From Sphingomonas vulcanisoli (GTDB taxonomy: Bacteria > Pseudomonadota > Alphaproteobacteria > Sphingomonadales > Sphingomonadaceae): a stretch of 64,000 nt of DNA. Shown here in pieces: positions 17,848 to 26,572 of this stretch. The stretch spans positions 359,092 to 423,091 of the forward strand of contig NZ_JAAOZC010000003.1 in the NCBI RefSeq assembly GCF_011761305.1, given 5' to 3'. Position 1 is the first letter of the stretch. The number at the start of each line of letters is the position of its first letter. The notes under the pieces are model-generated. The model had not been told where the DNA came from. It made no database searches and worked only from the letters and a program-made list of their open reading frames with translations. The position numbers were made by a program, and so were the translations under genes.

Positions 17848-18650
17848 TCAAGCTGGTCGTTTCCGATATCGACGGGACGCTTGTCCGCAACGACAAGAGC
17901 TTGTCCGATGGTAATGCCGCCGCAGTTGGTCGCCTGATGGATGCGGGTGTCGCGGTAACCCTGATCAGCGCGCGTCCGGCGTCGGGGATGCTGTGGATCG
18001 CGGAGCGGCTGAAGCTGGACGGGCCGTTCGGAGCCTTCAACGGCGGCACCCTGTTCATGGCCGATGGCAGCATTAAGGCAAAACATGTCCTCGCCGAGGA
18101 TGCCGCGCGCGATCTGATCGCCTACCTTGAACAGCAGCCGGTGATCCGCTGGGTGTTCGCCGATGGCGATTGGCTGGCGAGCGACAAGGATGAGCTGCAC
18201 ACGCCGCGCGAGGTCAAATCCGCCGGTGTCGAGCCGATCTTTGCCACGGACGTTAGCGATCGTATCGCGCGTTGTGACAAGATCGTCGCCGTCACCGATG
18301 ATCAGCCGTTGCTCGATCGGATCGAAGGCGAGGTGAAAGGCCTGCTCGGTGATCGGGCGACGGTCGCGCGCTCCCAGACTTACTATCTCGATATCACCGC
18401 GCCCCAAGCTAATAAGGGCGCCGGCATCGCGGCACTCGCCGAGGCCTTTCGCGTCACGCTCGATGAGACGGTAGCGCTCGGCGACCAGGCCAACGATCTG
18501 CCGATGTTCGCGCGCGCCGGTTTTTCGGTGGCGATGGGGCAGGCGCCAGATCCGGTGAAGGCGGCGGCGAAGGCGGTGGCTGCATCCAATAATGACGATG
18601 GTGTCGCCGATGCGATTGATCGGCTTATCCTGCCAAAGGTCCGCGCATGA
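17844..18650 (+). CDS. HAD-superfamily phosphatase, Cof type (HAD-IIB)
   Basis: The 268-residue protein has the HAD motif I nucleophile in SDIDGTLVRND, motif II around LISARP, and motif IV as GDQANDLPMF, which is the Cof/HAD-IIB pattern. Such enzymes dephosphorylate sugar phosphates, but the substrate is open. Four-base overlaps on both sides place it firmly in the sugar-phosphate operon, so it may act on a pathway intermediate or damaged sugar phosphate. The substrate idea is inference from position. Confidence 0.85.
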   Translation: MIKLVVSDIDGTLVRNDKSLSDGNAAAVGRLMDAGVAVTLISARPASGMLWIAERLKLDGPFGAFNGGTLFMADGSIKAKHVLAEDAARDLIAYLEQQPVIRWVFADGDWLASDKDELHTPREVKSAGVEPIFATDVSDRIARCDKIVAVTDDQPLLDRIEGEVKGLLGDRATVARSQTYYLDITAPQANKGAGIAALAEAFRVTLDETVALGDQANDLPMFARAGFSVAMGQAPDPVKAAAKAVAASNNDDGVADAIDRLILPKVRA

Positions 18651-19396
18651 AACAGATGATCGCCTTCGATCTCGATGGCACCTTGGCCGAGAGCAAGCAG
18701 CCGCTGGGCGACGATATGGCGGCGCTGTTGGGACAGTTGCTCGCGGTGGCGAAGGTCTGCGTGATCTCCGGGGGCGATTGGCCCCAGTTTGAAAAGCAGG
18801 TCGTCTCGCGTCTGCCCAAGGACAGCGTCTTCGAAAACCTGTTCATCCAGCCGACCACCGGCACCAAGCTTTACCGCTTCGAAGGCGGAACATGGAAAGC
18901 GATCTACGCGGAGCTTTTTTCCAAGGACGAGCATGACAAGATCATGGCCGCGTTCGACAAGGCGCTGAAGGACGCGGGCATCCAGGATGAAAAGACCTGG
19001 GGCGATCGGATCGAGGATCGCGGCAGTCAAGTGACCTTCTCGGGCCTCGGTCAGGAAGCCCCGCTCGACGCCAAGAAGGCTTGGGATCCCGATTTCACCA
19101 AGCGCAAGGCGCTGCAGAAGACGCTGCAGGCGGCGCTGCCCGATCTGCAGATCAATATCGGCGGTTCCACCTCGCTCGACATCACGCGCAAGGGCGTCGA
19201 CAAGGCCTATGGGATGCGCAAGCTGATGGAGCATAGCGGCATCGCGCAGGAGCATATCCTGTTCTTCGGCGACGCGATCTTTCCGGGCGGCAATGACGAT
19301 CCCGTCCGCGCCATGGGCATCGACAGCATCAAAGTCCGCGATCCCGCCGAGACGATCAGCGGCGTCACCGCCGTGATCGCCTGCCTCAAGGCCTGA
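18647..19396 (+). CDS. HAD-IIB hydrolase resembling eukaryote-type phosphomannomutase
   Basis: The 249-residue protein begins with the HAD motif AFDLDGTLAESKQPL and carries the cap-domain segments GTKLYRF and EDRGSQVTFSGLG. Motif IV follows in ILFFGDAIFPGGNDDPV. The cap resembles the phosphomannomutase (PMM) branch of HAD-IIB, in which the DxD pair can support phosphatase or mutase chemistry. Whether it is a mutase or a phosphatase cannot be decided by eye. It overlaps the preceding HAD gene by four bases and is the last gene before the tRNA. Confidence 0.82.
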   Translation: MKQMIAFDLDGTLAESKQPLGDDMAALLGQLLAVAKVCVISGGDWPQFEKQVVSRLPKDSVFENLFIQPTTGTKLYRFEGGTWKAIYAELFSKDEHDKIMAAFDKALKDAGIQDEKTWGDRIEDRGSQVTFSGLGQEAPLDAKKAWDPDFTKRKALQKTLQAALPDLQINIGGSTSLDITRKGVDKAYGMRKLMEHSGIAQEHILFFGDAIFPGGNDDPVRAMGIDSIKVRDPAETISGVTAVIACLKA

Positions 19397-19414
19397 GGCA
19401 ACGGAATGGAATCA

Positions 19415-19491
19415 TGGTCGGGGAGAGAGGATTCGAACCTCCGGCCCCTGCCTCCCGAAGGCAGTGCTCTACCAGGCTGAGCTACTCCCCG
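19415..19491 (-). tRNA. tRNA-Pro (anticodon CGG)
   Basis: A 77-base cloverleaf lies on the minus strand: acceptor CGGGGAG paired with CTCCCCG, D-arm with AGCCTGGTAGAGC, anticodon stem CTGCC/GGCAG with loop TTCGGGA giving CGG, and a T-arm with the GGTTCGAATCC core. The 3' CCA is encoded. It reads proline codon CCG. Confidence 0.96.
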
Positions 19492-19674
19492 ACGGAGCGG
19501 CATAGGACTGCGCCGGAGCGCGGTTGCCGAGACTAGCTGGTGGTGCGGGCGATTAGCCGGGGCCGGAGGCGAGGGCAACCCCCGCAAGCCGGCAATTCTC
19601 CACACGCCGCTATGGTCTTCTGGTCGCTTCCCTTCGTTCTGGCGCTTCGTGAAACGATCGGCTAGCCGAAGCCG

Positions 19675-20247
19675 GTGGATGCCCTGGAGATCGTCGCGGC
19701 GCTTTTGGGCGTGTTCAACATTGTGCTGCTTATCCGGCGGAACATTTGGAATTACGCCTTCGGGCTGGCGATGGTCGCTCTCTATGCGCCGGTCTTTTTT
19801 CACGCCCGGCTTTACAGCGATGCTCTGCTCCAGATCGTCTTCTTTCTGGTGCAACTCTATGGGTTTTGGAATTGGCAGCGCAGCCGCGAGGATAGCGGTG
19901 AGGTCACCGTCCTTCGTTTGAGTGGCCGCGCCAGGGCGGGCTGGGCGATCGCGACGATCGCGCTGGTTGCCGCCTGGGGCACGGGCATGGCGCGCTTTAC
20001 CGACGCTGCTTTCCCGTATCTGGACGCCGCCAATGCCATGATCAGCATCGTCGCGCAGATCATGCTCTCCAGGCGATGGATCGAGAATTGGCCGCTCTGG
20101 ATCTTCGTCGATGTCCTTCAGATCGGGCTGTACGTCGCCAAGGGGCTGGTGCCGACGGCGCTGCTCTATTGCCTGTTCCTAATCATGTCGGTGTGGGGCT
20201 GGATCGAATGGTCGCGTGCCGAACGGAGTTCGGAGGCGCTGGCATGA
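19675..20247 (+). CDS. pnuC: Nicotinamide riboside / mononucleotide transporter PnuC
   Basis: The 190-residue membrane protein has about seven hydrophobic segments and the PnuC core: an IWNYAFGLAMVALYAPVFF segment, a YGFWNWQR loop and a C-terminal WGWIEWSR. PnuC proteins take up nicotinamide riboside by facilitated diffusion, with phosphorylation inside the cell trapping it. The start is GTG at 19675 and no ATG fits the frame. The stop overlaps the nadR-like start by four bases, which strongly supports a niacin-related substrate; related Pnu proteins move other vitamins. Confidence 0.9.
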   Translation: MDALEIVAALLGVFNIVLLIRRNIWNYAFGLAMVALYAPVFFHARLYSDALLQIVFFLVQLYGFWNWQRSREDSGEVTVLRLSGRARAGWAIATIALVAAWGTGMARFTDAAFPYLDAANAMISIVAQIMLSRRWIENWPLWIFVDVLQIGLYVAKGLVPTALLYCLFLIMSVWGWIEWSRAERSSEALA

Positions 20248-21185
20248 CGACCGGCCTGATCGTAGGCCGCTTTATGCCGCCGCACGCCGGGCATATGCTG
20301 CTGGCCGGCACCGCTCGGGCCCTGGTTGATCATTTGGTGCTGGCGATGATCGTCGGTCCTGAGGACGCGATCTCGCCGGCCGACCGCGCCGCGTGGATGG
20401 CTGAGCTGTTCCCCCAAGCGGAGCTGGTGCAGGTCCACGCCGCTCCTTCGGGCACGGACCACTGGTGGGAGCCGATGCGTGCGCAGCTTGGGCGCCGCAT
20501 CGATCTGGTGTTCGCGGGCGATGGCGAGGCGCTGGCGCTCGCTTCGGCGTTGGGCGCCCGCTACGTCCAGCTCGATCCCGAGCATCAGACATTGCCGATA
20601 TCGGGCGCGGAAATCCTCGCCGATCTGATGGGCAACTGGCGCTTCCTGCCCGCGCCGGTGCGGGAGCGTTTCGCACGGACGATCTGCCTGCATGGGCCGG
20701 AGAGCACGGGCAAATCGACGCTGGCTCCCCAACTCGCCGCGCATTTCGATACCTGTTGGCTGCCCGAATATGGCCGCACCTATTGCGAGACGTTCGGCCT
20801 GGCGCTGACCATGGCCGATCTCCTCGCGATCGGGCGCACGCATGCGGCGATGACCCGTGCGGCCAAGCGCCTGTCCAGCGGGAGGCTGATCCTCGATACC
20901 GATCCGTTGATGACCGCGGCCTGGGCGGACATGCTGTTCGAGCGATCCGATCCCTGGTTCGATCACTTCGACGAGACCGCGGACCTCTACCTGCTGCTCG
21001 ATATCGATATGCCGTGGGTCGACGACGGCACACGCTTCTTCGGTGACGAGGGGCGGCGGCGGCGCTTCTTCGAATGCTCGCGTCACCAGCTCGAAAAGCG
21101 CGGCTTGCCCTATGTGCTGATCGGCGGGCCTGCCGAGGAACGACTGGCGCGCTCGATCGAAGCGATCGCAGCGGCCGGCCTCTAA
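20244..21185 (+). CDS. nadR: NadR-like NMN adenylyltransferase / ribosylnicotinamide kinase
   Basis: This 313-residue bifunctional enzyme would phosphorylate nicotinamide riboside and adenylate NMN to NAD. The N-terminal nucleotidyltransferase domain starts at once with GLIVGRFMPPHAGHM (HxGH motif). The C-terminal kinase domain begins near residue 150 with the P-loop CLHGPESTGKSTL, and a DTDPLMTAAW segment follows. The N-terminal DNA-binding repressor domain of enterobacterial NadR is absent, as in most non-enteric homologues. It overlaps pnuC by four bases, forming an uptake-plus-trapping pair. Confidence 0.92.
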   Translation: MTTGLIVGRFMPPHAGHMLLAGTARALVDHLVLAMIVGPEDAISPADRAAWMAELFPQAELVQVHAAPSGTDHWWEPMRAQLGRRIDLVFAGDGEALALASALGARYVQLDPEHQTLPISGAEILADLMGNWRFLPAPVRERFARTICLHGPESTGKSTLAPQLAAHFDTCWLPEYGRTYCETFGLALTMADLLAIGRTHAAMTRAAKRLSSGRLILDTDPLMTAAWADMLFERSDPWFDHFDETADLYLLLDIDMPWVDDGTRFFGDEGRRRRFFECSRHQLEKRGLPYVLIGGPAEERLARSIEAIAAAGL

Positions 21186-21198
21186 CTACGCCTTAGCC

Positions 21199-21233
21199 AA
21201 AAAATGACGGCCCGCACCGCGAGGTGCAGGCCG
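21199..21233 (-). terminator. Rho-independent terminator for the TonB-dependent receptor gene
   Basis: Read on the minus strand, an imperfect stem formed by CGGCCTGCACC and GGTGCGGGCCG with a short loop is followed by TCA and six T residues. It lies between the convergent nadR and receptor genes. Confidence 0.8.
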
Positions 21234-21243
21234 TGGAGGAACT

Positions 21244-21270
21244 CGCCGCGCGGAAGGGGGCCGCGCGGCG
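21244..21270 (-). other. Perfect 10-bp hairpin just after the receptor gene
   Basis: CGCCGCGCGG pairs perfectly with CCGCGCGGCG across a seven-base loop, 16 bases past the receptor stop and just before the terminator. It has no T-run of its own, so it may add 3'-end protection to the receptor mRNA. Confidence 0.6.
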
Positions 21271-21286
21271 ATGGGGGCTCAATGTA

Positions 21287-23833
21287 TTAGAATGTAACCG
21301 TGCCTTCGATGCCGAAGGTGCGGGGCGCGTTGAAGTTGCCGTAATCGCCCAGCACGTTCTGGATCGGGCCGCCGGCGCCCGTCGTCAGCTGCGCGGCGCT
21401 GGTCGGAGCGCCCGGCAGGCTGTTCGACGGATCCTGACGGAAGATATACTGCTTGTCGAACATGTTGCGCACCCAGAGGCTGACGGTCAGCTTCTGACCG
21501 GCATTCGACATGCCGATGTCGGCCAGCGACAGGCGCGAGTTGACGATGAACGAAGCCCCCGCCTTGGTCGGGAACTGATCGAAGCCTTGGGCCGATTGCG
21601 AATAGTTTCCGTCGATGTGGACCTTCACCTTGGTATCGCCCCCGCCGACCGGCAGCGCGTAATCGATCGAGCCGCTGGCTGCGTTTCGCGGCGTGAACGG
21701 AATGTAGAACTGCTGCAGCACCGGAGCAGATGTGACTGCGCCGACGGTGAAGGTCACCGGGATCAGCGGGATATGCGTGTAGGTGTAGGCGTAGGAAAGG
21801 TTCAGCGTCAGGCCTGTTACGGGCGCAACGGTCAGGTCCGCTTCGACGCCGCGGATCTTGGTGATGCCCGGGGCATTGATGGCGCGCAGGACGTTAACGC
21901 TGGCGCCGTTCGCGGTGGTGATGAAGCTCAGGTCTTCCTGGCTGTTCTTGCGGTCCATGATGTAGCCCGCCAGGTTGAAGCGCGCGCGGTGATCCCAGAA
22001 ATCGCTCTTCAGGCCGACTTCATACGACTTCAGATCTTCGGGGTTGAACGGCAGGTAGTTGGGCGTGCGCGAGCTGGCACCGCCGGCGCGATAGCCGGTC
22101 GAATATTTGGCGTAGACGTGGAGGCCGTTGGTCACGTCATATGCAATCGTCGCCATCGGGTTGAACCGGTTCCAGGTCTTGTCCAGCGGCTGATAGCCGT
22201 TGGCGGCGAGCTGGGCGGGCGTCGCGGTGGCGTAGTTGAGGTTGTTGAAGAAGGTCAGAACGCCCTCCTTCTTGTCCTTGGTGTAGCGGCCGCCAACGGT
22301 AATGTGCAGCGCGTCGGTCGCGTTCCAGGTGGCCTGTCCGTAGGCCGCATAGCTTCTGGAACGGACGGCGGAGGCACGATCGATCGAGCAGCCATTGACC
22401 GCCTTGCCGACGAAGAGCGGCGTGCTGCCCGTGCAGAAGGGGATCGTCACATAGTTGGCGCCGGTGACGTTACCGAGGCCATCCGTGATCGCAACCGCGC
22501 CGATCGAGGCGGGCGTGGCGGCGTCATCGCTGACATGCTCGTTGAAGTAGAACAGGCCCGCGACATAATCGATGCGATCGATCGAACCGACGGCCTGGAG
22601 TTCCTGGCTGAACTGGCGCTGGCGAAGATCGGCCAGGCTGTAGCGGCTGAAAGCGCAGGGCGCTGCCGCGGTGCAGGCAGCGGTCAAGGCGATCGTGGGG
22701 ACGCGGTGGGCGCCACCGCTGTTATCATATTGCGCCATATCGACACCGCGCCACGCCGTGATCGAGCGGATCTCGACCTCAGGGGACAGCTTCCACTTGA
22801 AGTTGTTGGTGAAGCCGTGGCTCTTGTCGACGCTGGGCTGCTGCGGAACGCCGATGTCGGCGGTGGTCATGCGGCTGGTGCCGTTGACGACGACACCCGG
22901 CAGCAGCGGCTTGACCGGACCGCCGGTCAGCGTGGTGTAGCTGAAGCTCGGCAGCACGCAGGTGGTGGCCGCCGTCACCGCGCCATTGGCGCAGCCGTTG
23001 GGGTTATAGTTCAGCAGCTGGCTATAGAAGGGCGTGTTCTTGTCCTGCGCTACATCGACCGAGAAATCGTTGGTGATGTCGCTCGACGGCTTCCAGCGAA
23101 CGGCGCCGCGGAAGCCCTGGCGGTCATAATAGTTCCAGCCGGTCGAGCCGGGGAGGGGGTCCTTCGTCGTCGCGTTCTGATACTGCTTGATCCCGTCGAG
23201 CTTGACGCTGAGGTTGTGGAATTCCGGCAGATCGAGGTGCGCGCCGATCGTGTAGGCGCCATAATTGCCATAGCCGGCATTGACCGAGCCGCCGAACTTG
23301 CCCGAGGGCGCCTTCGAGATGATCGAGAGCGCGCCGCCTTCCGAGTTACGGCCGAACAGCGTGCCCTGCGGGCCCTTGAGCACCTCGATACGCTCGATAT
23401 CGAACAGCGCAGCGTTAAGGCCGTGCTGGCGGGCGAGGTAGACGCCGTCGACATAGATGCCGACGCCCTGCTCGCGCGCGGGCTGGTTGGCGTCGAGCGG
23501 CACGATGCCGCGGATACCGATCGTCAGCGCGCTCTGGCGGGCTTCGAAGGTGGCGACGCGGAGCGAAGGGACACCGCCGTCGGCAAGGTCATAAAGGCTC
23601 TGGATGTGGCGATCCTTGATGACCTGCGCGTTGACGACGCTGATCGAGATCGGGGTCTTCTGGAGATTGGTCTCGCGCTTGGTGGCGGTGACGACGATCT
23701 CCTGAATGGTGGGCTCTTCGCCAGACGCAGCGGCGGGCGCGGGATCGGCCGGCGCCGGAGCGGCGGCATGCGCCTGGCTCGCAAGCGCGAGAGCGAGGGC
23801 GGCGATCGAAATCGCCGAGGCCTTGGAAGTCAT
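21287..23833 (-). CDS. TonB-dependent outer-membrane receptor
   Basis: This 848-residue protein is a 22-strand-barrel receptor. It has a signal peptide (MTSKASAISIAALALALASQ, cleaved after AHA), a TonB-box region with the EIVVTATKRETNLQKTPISI plug start, further plug elements around GPQGTLFGRNSEGGAL, and a C-terminal aromatic strand ending GIEGTVTF. The start at 23833 fits the signal peptide better than an ATG eight codons upstream. The plug resembles the iron-complex and generic sphingomonad receptor class. The ligand is unknown; a link to the adjacent NAD-salvage pair is only suggested by position, since transcription converges. Confidence 0.93.
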   Translation of the reverse strand: MTSKASAISIAALALALASQAHAAAPAPADPAPAAASGEEPTIQEIVVTATKRETNLQKTPISISVVNAQVIKDRHIQSLYDLADGGVPSLRVATFEARQSALTIGIRGIVPLDANQPAREQGVGIYVDGVYLARQHGLNAALFDIERIEVLKGPQGTLFGRNSEGGALSIISKAPSGKFGGSVNAGYGNYGAYTIGAHLDLPEFHNLSVKLDGIKQYQNATTKDPLPGSTGWNYYDRQGFRGAVRWKPSSDITNDFSVDVAQDKNTPFYSQLLNYNPNGCANGAVTAATTCVLPSFSYTTLTGGPVKPLLPGVVVNGTSRMTTADIGVPQQPSVDKSHGFTNNFKWKLSPEVEIRSITAWRGVDMAQYDNSGGAHRVPTIALTAACTAAAPCAFSRYSLADLRQRQFSQELQAVGSIDRIDYVAGLFYFNEHVSDDAATPASIGAVAITDGLGNVTGANYVTIPFCTGSTPLFVGKAVNGCSIDRASAVRSRSYAAYGQATWNATDALHITVGGRYTKDKKEGVLTFFNNLNYATATPAQLAANGYQPLDKTWNRFNPMATIAYDVTNGLHVYAKYSTGYRAGGASSRTPNYLPFNPEDLKSYEVGLKSDFWDHRARFNLAGYIMDRKNSQEDLSFITTANGASVNVLRAINAPGITKIRGVEADLTVAPVTGLTLNLSYAYTYTHIPLIPVTFTVGAVTSAPVLQQFYIPFTPRNAASGSIDYALPVGGGDTKVKVHIDGNYSQSAQGFDQFPTKAGASFIVNSRLSLADIGMSNAGQKLTVSLWVRNMFDKQYIFRQDPSNSLPGAPTSAAQLTTGAGGPIQNVLGDYGNFNAPRTFGIEGTVTF

Positions 23834-24016
23834 GTTTGTAGTCCCCTTTGGAATCACCGCTCGGGCGGCGACTTCTGCGCGGGGAGCTAGCCAGGTCCCT
23901 TTGCAGGCCCGCGACTCTTTGGTGACACTAATGTGACATCGGCCATTTGGTTGTGGATAGGTTCAGCTTCGCGCCTCACTCTTCGCTTCTCGCGCATCGC
24001 CTGCTAGGCGGCGGGG

Positions 24017-25819
24017 ATGACGCCGCTCGACAAGATCCGTAACTTCAGCATCATCGCCCATATCGACCATGGCAAATCGACGCTCGCCGATCGCCTGATC
24101 CAGCGCACCGGCGGGCTGACCGAGCGCGAGATGTCCGCGCAAGTTCTTGATAACATGGACATTGAGAAGGAGCGCGGGATCACGATCAAGGCGCAGACCG
24201 TGCGCCTCGACTGGAAGGGCTATGTGCTCAACCTGATGGACACGCCGGGCCATGTCGACTTCGCCTATGAGGTCAGCCGCAGCCTCGCCGCGTGCGAGGG
24301 CGCGCTGCTGGTGGTGGATGCCGCGCAGGGCGTGGAGGCGCAGACGCTGGCCAACGTCTACCAATCGATCGAGCATGATCATGAGATCGTGCCCGTCATC
24401 AACAAGATTGATCTGCCCGCGGCCGAGCCCGAGAAGGTACGCGCCGAGATCGAGGATATCATCGGCCTCGACGCCAGCAACGCCATCCTCGCCAGCGCCA
24501 AATCGGGCATCGGCATCGACGAGATCCTGGACGCGATCGTCGAGCGCATCCCCGCGCCCAAGGGCGACGCCAGCGCGCCGCTCAAGGCGATGCTGGTGGA
24601 CAGCTGGTACGACCCCTATCTCGGCGTCGTCATCCTCGTCCGCGTGATGGCGGGGGTGCTGAAGAAGGGGCAGGAGATCGCCTTCATGGCGGGCGGCACG
24701 CGCCACCTGGTCGATCGCGTCGGCTGCTTCCGCCCCAAGATCGAGCAGCTGACCGAACTCGGCGCGGGCGAGATCGGCTTCATCACCGCGCAGATCAAGG
24801 AAATCACCGAGACCCGCGTCGGCGATACGATCACCGATGCCAAGAAACCCGCCGCCGAGCCGCTGCCCGGCTTCAAGGAAGTGCAGCCGGTGGTCTTCTG
24901 CGGGCTGTTCCCGACCGACGCCAACGATTTCGAGAAGCTCCGCGAGAGCATCTCCAAGCTGCGGCTCAACGACGCCAGCTTCTCGTTCGAGATGGAGACC
25001 TCGGCCGCGCTCGGCTTCGGCTTCCGCTGCGGCTTCCTCGGCCTGCTCCACCTGGAGATCATCCAGGAGCGGCTGACGCGCGAATATGATCTCGATCTGA
25101 TCACCACCGCGCCGAGCGTGGTCTACCATATCCATCTGGCGCACACGAAGAATGAGGACGCGCGCGTCATCGATCTGCACAACCCCGCCGACATGCCCGA
25201 TCCCACCCGCATCGAGAGCATCGAGGAGCCGTGGATCGAGGCGACCATCTACGTGCCCGATGAATATCTCGGCAGCATCCTCAAGCTCTGCCAGGATCGC
25301 CGCGGCATCCAGAAGGATCTGACGTACGTGGGCGGCCGCGCCCAGCTGAAATACGAGCTTCCGCTCAACGAAGTGGTGTTCGATTTCTACGATCGGCTGA
25401 AGAGCATCAGCCGCGGCTATGCCAGCTTCGATTACCACCAGATCGGCTATCGCGAGGGCGATCTCGTCAAGATGAGCATCCTTGTGAACGACGAGGCGGT
25501 GGATGCGCTGAGCATGATCGTCCACCGCGCTGGCGCCGAGACGCGCGGCCGGGGCATGTGCGAACGGCTCAAGGATCTGATCCCGCGCCACATGTTCAAG
25601 ATCCCGATCCAGGCGGCGATCGGCGGCAAGGTGATCGCCCGCGAGACGATCGCCGCGCTGCGCAAGGATGTGACCGCCAAATGCTACGGCGGCGATGCCA
25701 GCCGCAAGCGCAAGCTGCTGGACAAGCAGAAAGAGGGCAAGAAACGGATGCGCGAATATGGCAACGTCAGCATCCCGCAGGAGGCGTTCATCGCGGCGCT
25801 GCGGATGGGGGAGGAGTAG
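24017..25819 (+). CDS. lepA: Elongation factor 4 (back-translocating GTPase LepA)
   Basis: LepA is a ribosome-binding GTPase. The 600-residue protein has the GTPase motifs AHIDHGKST (G1, about residues 14-22), [21 protein letters not shown] (G3) and NKIDLP (G4), then EF-G-like domains III and V. The C-terminal domain specific to LepA ends with [13 protein letters not shown] and [10 protein letters not shown]. Length is normal and the gene is intact. Its last ~150 bases are partly duplicated at 26398-26546, and another short match lies at 27221, so the 3' end has been a site of rearrangement. Confidence 0.96.
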   Translation: MTPLDKIRNFSIIAHIDHGKSTLADRLIQRTGGLTEREMSAQVLDNMDIEKERGITIKAQTVRLDWKGYVLNLMDTPGHVDFAYEVSRSLAACEGALLVVDAAQGVEAQTLANVYQSIEHDHEIVPVINKIDLPAAEPEKVRAEIEDIIGLDASNAILASAKSGIGIDEILDAIVERIPAPKGDASAPLKAMLVDSWYDPYLGVVILVRVMAGVLKKGQEIAFMAGGTRHLVDRVGCFRPKIEQLTELGAGEIGFITAQIKEITETRVGDTITDAKKPAAEPLPGFKEVQPVVFCGLFPTDANDFEKLRESISKLRLNDASFSFEMETSAALGFGFRCGFLGLLHLEIIQERLTREYDLDLITTAPSVVYHIHLAHTKNEDARVIDLHNPADMPDPTRIESIEEPWIEATIYVPDEYLGSILKLCQDRRGIQKDLTYVGGRAQLKYELPLNEVVFDFYDRLKSISRGYASFDYHQIGYREGDLVKMSILVNDEAVDALSMIVHRAGAETRGRGMCERLKDLIPRHMFKIPIQAAIGGKVIARETIAALRKDVTAKCYGGDASRKRKLLDKQKEGKKRMREYGNVSIPQEAFIAALRMGEE

Positions 25820-25832
25820 GGCGCGAACAGCG

Positions 25833-25860
25833 TTGCAAAAGCAGGCGGCCGGCGTATCTT
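25833..25860 (+). promoter_or_regulatory. Candidate promoter of the RelE/ParE-type TA operon
   Basis: A TTGCAA -35 and TATCTT -10 are separated by 16 bases. The -10 ends six bases before the antitoxin ATG, so a transcript starting at the usual distance would be leaderless or nearly so. No ribosome-binding site precedes the ATG. Confidence 0.45.
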
Positions 25861-25866
25861 GCTTCC

Positions 25867-26052
25867 ATGAACGACTACTCGCCTATCGTGTCGGAGTTCG
25901 AAAATGCGGAGCAGGAGGCTTCGTATCTCGAATGGCTGAAGGCCAAGGTCGCGGCAGCGGTTGCCGATCCTCGACCGCCGGTTCCGCATGATGAGGTCAT
26001 GGCCAGCGCTCAAGCCATTATCGATAAGGTAAAGGCCCGTCAGGCCAAATGA
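25867..26052 (+). CDS. Antitoxin of a RelE/ParE-family TA pair
   Basis: The 61-residue protein is acidic at the N-terminus (DYSPIVSEFENAEQEASYLEWL) and ends in a helical, basic DKVKARQAK tail, as small type II antitoxins do. It has no clear named domain to my eye. The stop overlaps the toxin start (ATGA), the usual antitoxin-first order with coupled translation. It begins 47 bases after lepA. It would bind and neutralise the toxin and repress its own promoter; both roles are inferred. Confidence 0.75.
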   Translation: MNDYSPIVSEFENAEQEASYLEWLKAKVAAAVADPRPPVPHDEVMASAQAIIDKVKARQAK

Positions 26053-26321
26053 GGTTGATCTGGTTGCCGGCTGCGCGCCGCGACCTTGAATCGATCATCG
26101 CTTATATAGCTGAGCGTAACGCCGATGCGGCGCAGCGCCTCAAGTCTGTCATCGAAGGCGTAACGGAGCGGTTGCCCGAGCATCCTTTCCTCTACCGGCC
26201 CGGTCGCGTGGAAGGCATGCGTGAGGCGGTCGTGCATCCTAATTATATCGTGATGTATCGCGTTACGGCCGATGCCGTGGAGATCACGACCGTCATCCAC
26301 GCCCGCCGGGAATATCCCTGA
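26049..26321 (+). CDS. RelE/ParE-family toxin
   Basis: The 90-residue protein matches the ParE/RelE fold. It has the N-terminal LIWLPAARRDLESIIAYIAERN helix-forming region, a central HPFLYRPGRVEGMREAVV and the C-terminal strands YIVMYRVTADAVEITTVIHARREYP. The conserved arginine positions in GMRE and HARREYP are in place. ParE-type members poison gyrase and RelE-type members cut ribosome-bound mRNA; the sequence does not settle which. It overlaps the antitoxin gene by four bases and is followed by a copied lepA 3' end. Confidence 0.85.
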   Translation: MRLIWLPAARRDLESIIAYIAERNADAAQRLKSVIEGVTERLPEHPFLYRPGRVEGMREAVVHPNYIVMYRVTADAVEITTVIHARREYP

Positions 26322-26397
26322 GTCCGCCCCAGACCAACGGGCTAAAACCGTAGCAAGGAAATCGCGGTTGATGGTCCCTTCCTCAACAATTCGCTCA

Positions 26398-26546
26398 CGG
26401 ACGTGGCCACCAAATGCTCCGGCGGCGATGCGGCGCGCAAGCTGCTGGACAAGCAGAAAGAGGGCAAGAAACGGATGCGCGAATATGGCAACGTCAGCAT
26501 CCCGCAGGAGGCGTTCATCGCGGCGCTGCGGATGGGGGAGGAGTGA
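26398..26546 (+). pseudogene. Duplicated 3' fragment of lepA
   Basis: This stretch repeats the end of lepA. Bases 26435-26544 are identical to 25708-25817 (110 bases), and the 5' part, from about 26398, is similar with substitutions and a six-base deletion. In frame it encodes [17 protein letters not shown] and then the exact LepA C-terminal peptide to a TGA stop (TAG in lepA). It has no start of its own and is not expected to make a protein. It directly follows the RelE/ParE TA pair, so the pair sits between two copies of the lepA end in direct orientation. Confidence 0.9.
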
Positions 26547-26572
26547 CGGGCACGTGGCTTTGCTGCGGCTGC

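Noticed and set aside
19421..19640. tRNA-associated integration site next to tRNA-Pro
   Set aside because: No direct repeat of the tRNA 3' end was seen elsewhere in the window, and no integrase is present.
21224..23890. Plus-strand open frame (888 codons) opposite the TonB-dependent receptor
   Set aside because: Antisense shadow; no start signal or domain, and the minus frame has signal peptide, plug and barrel features.
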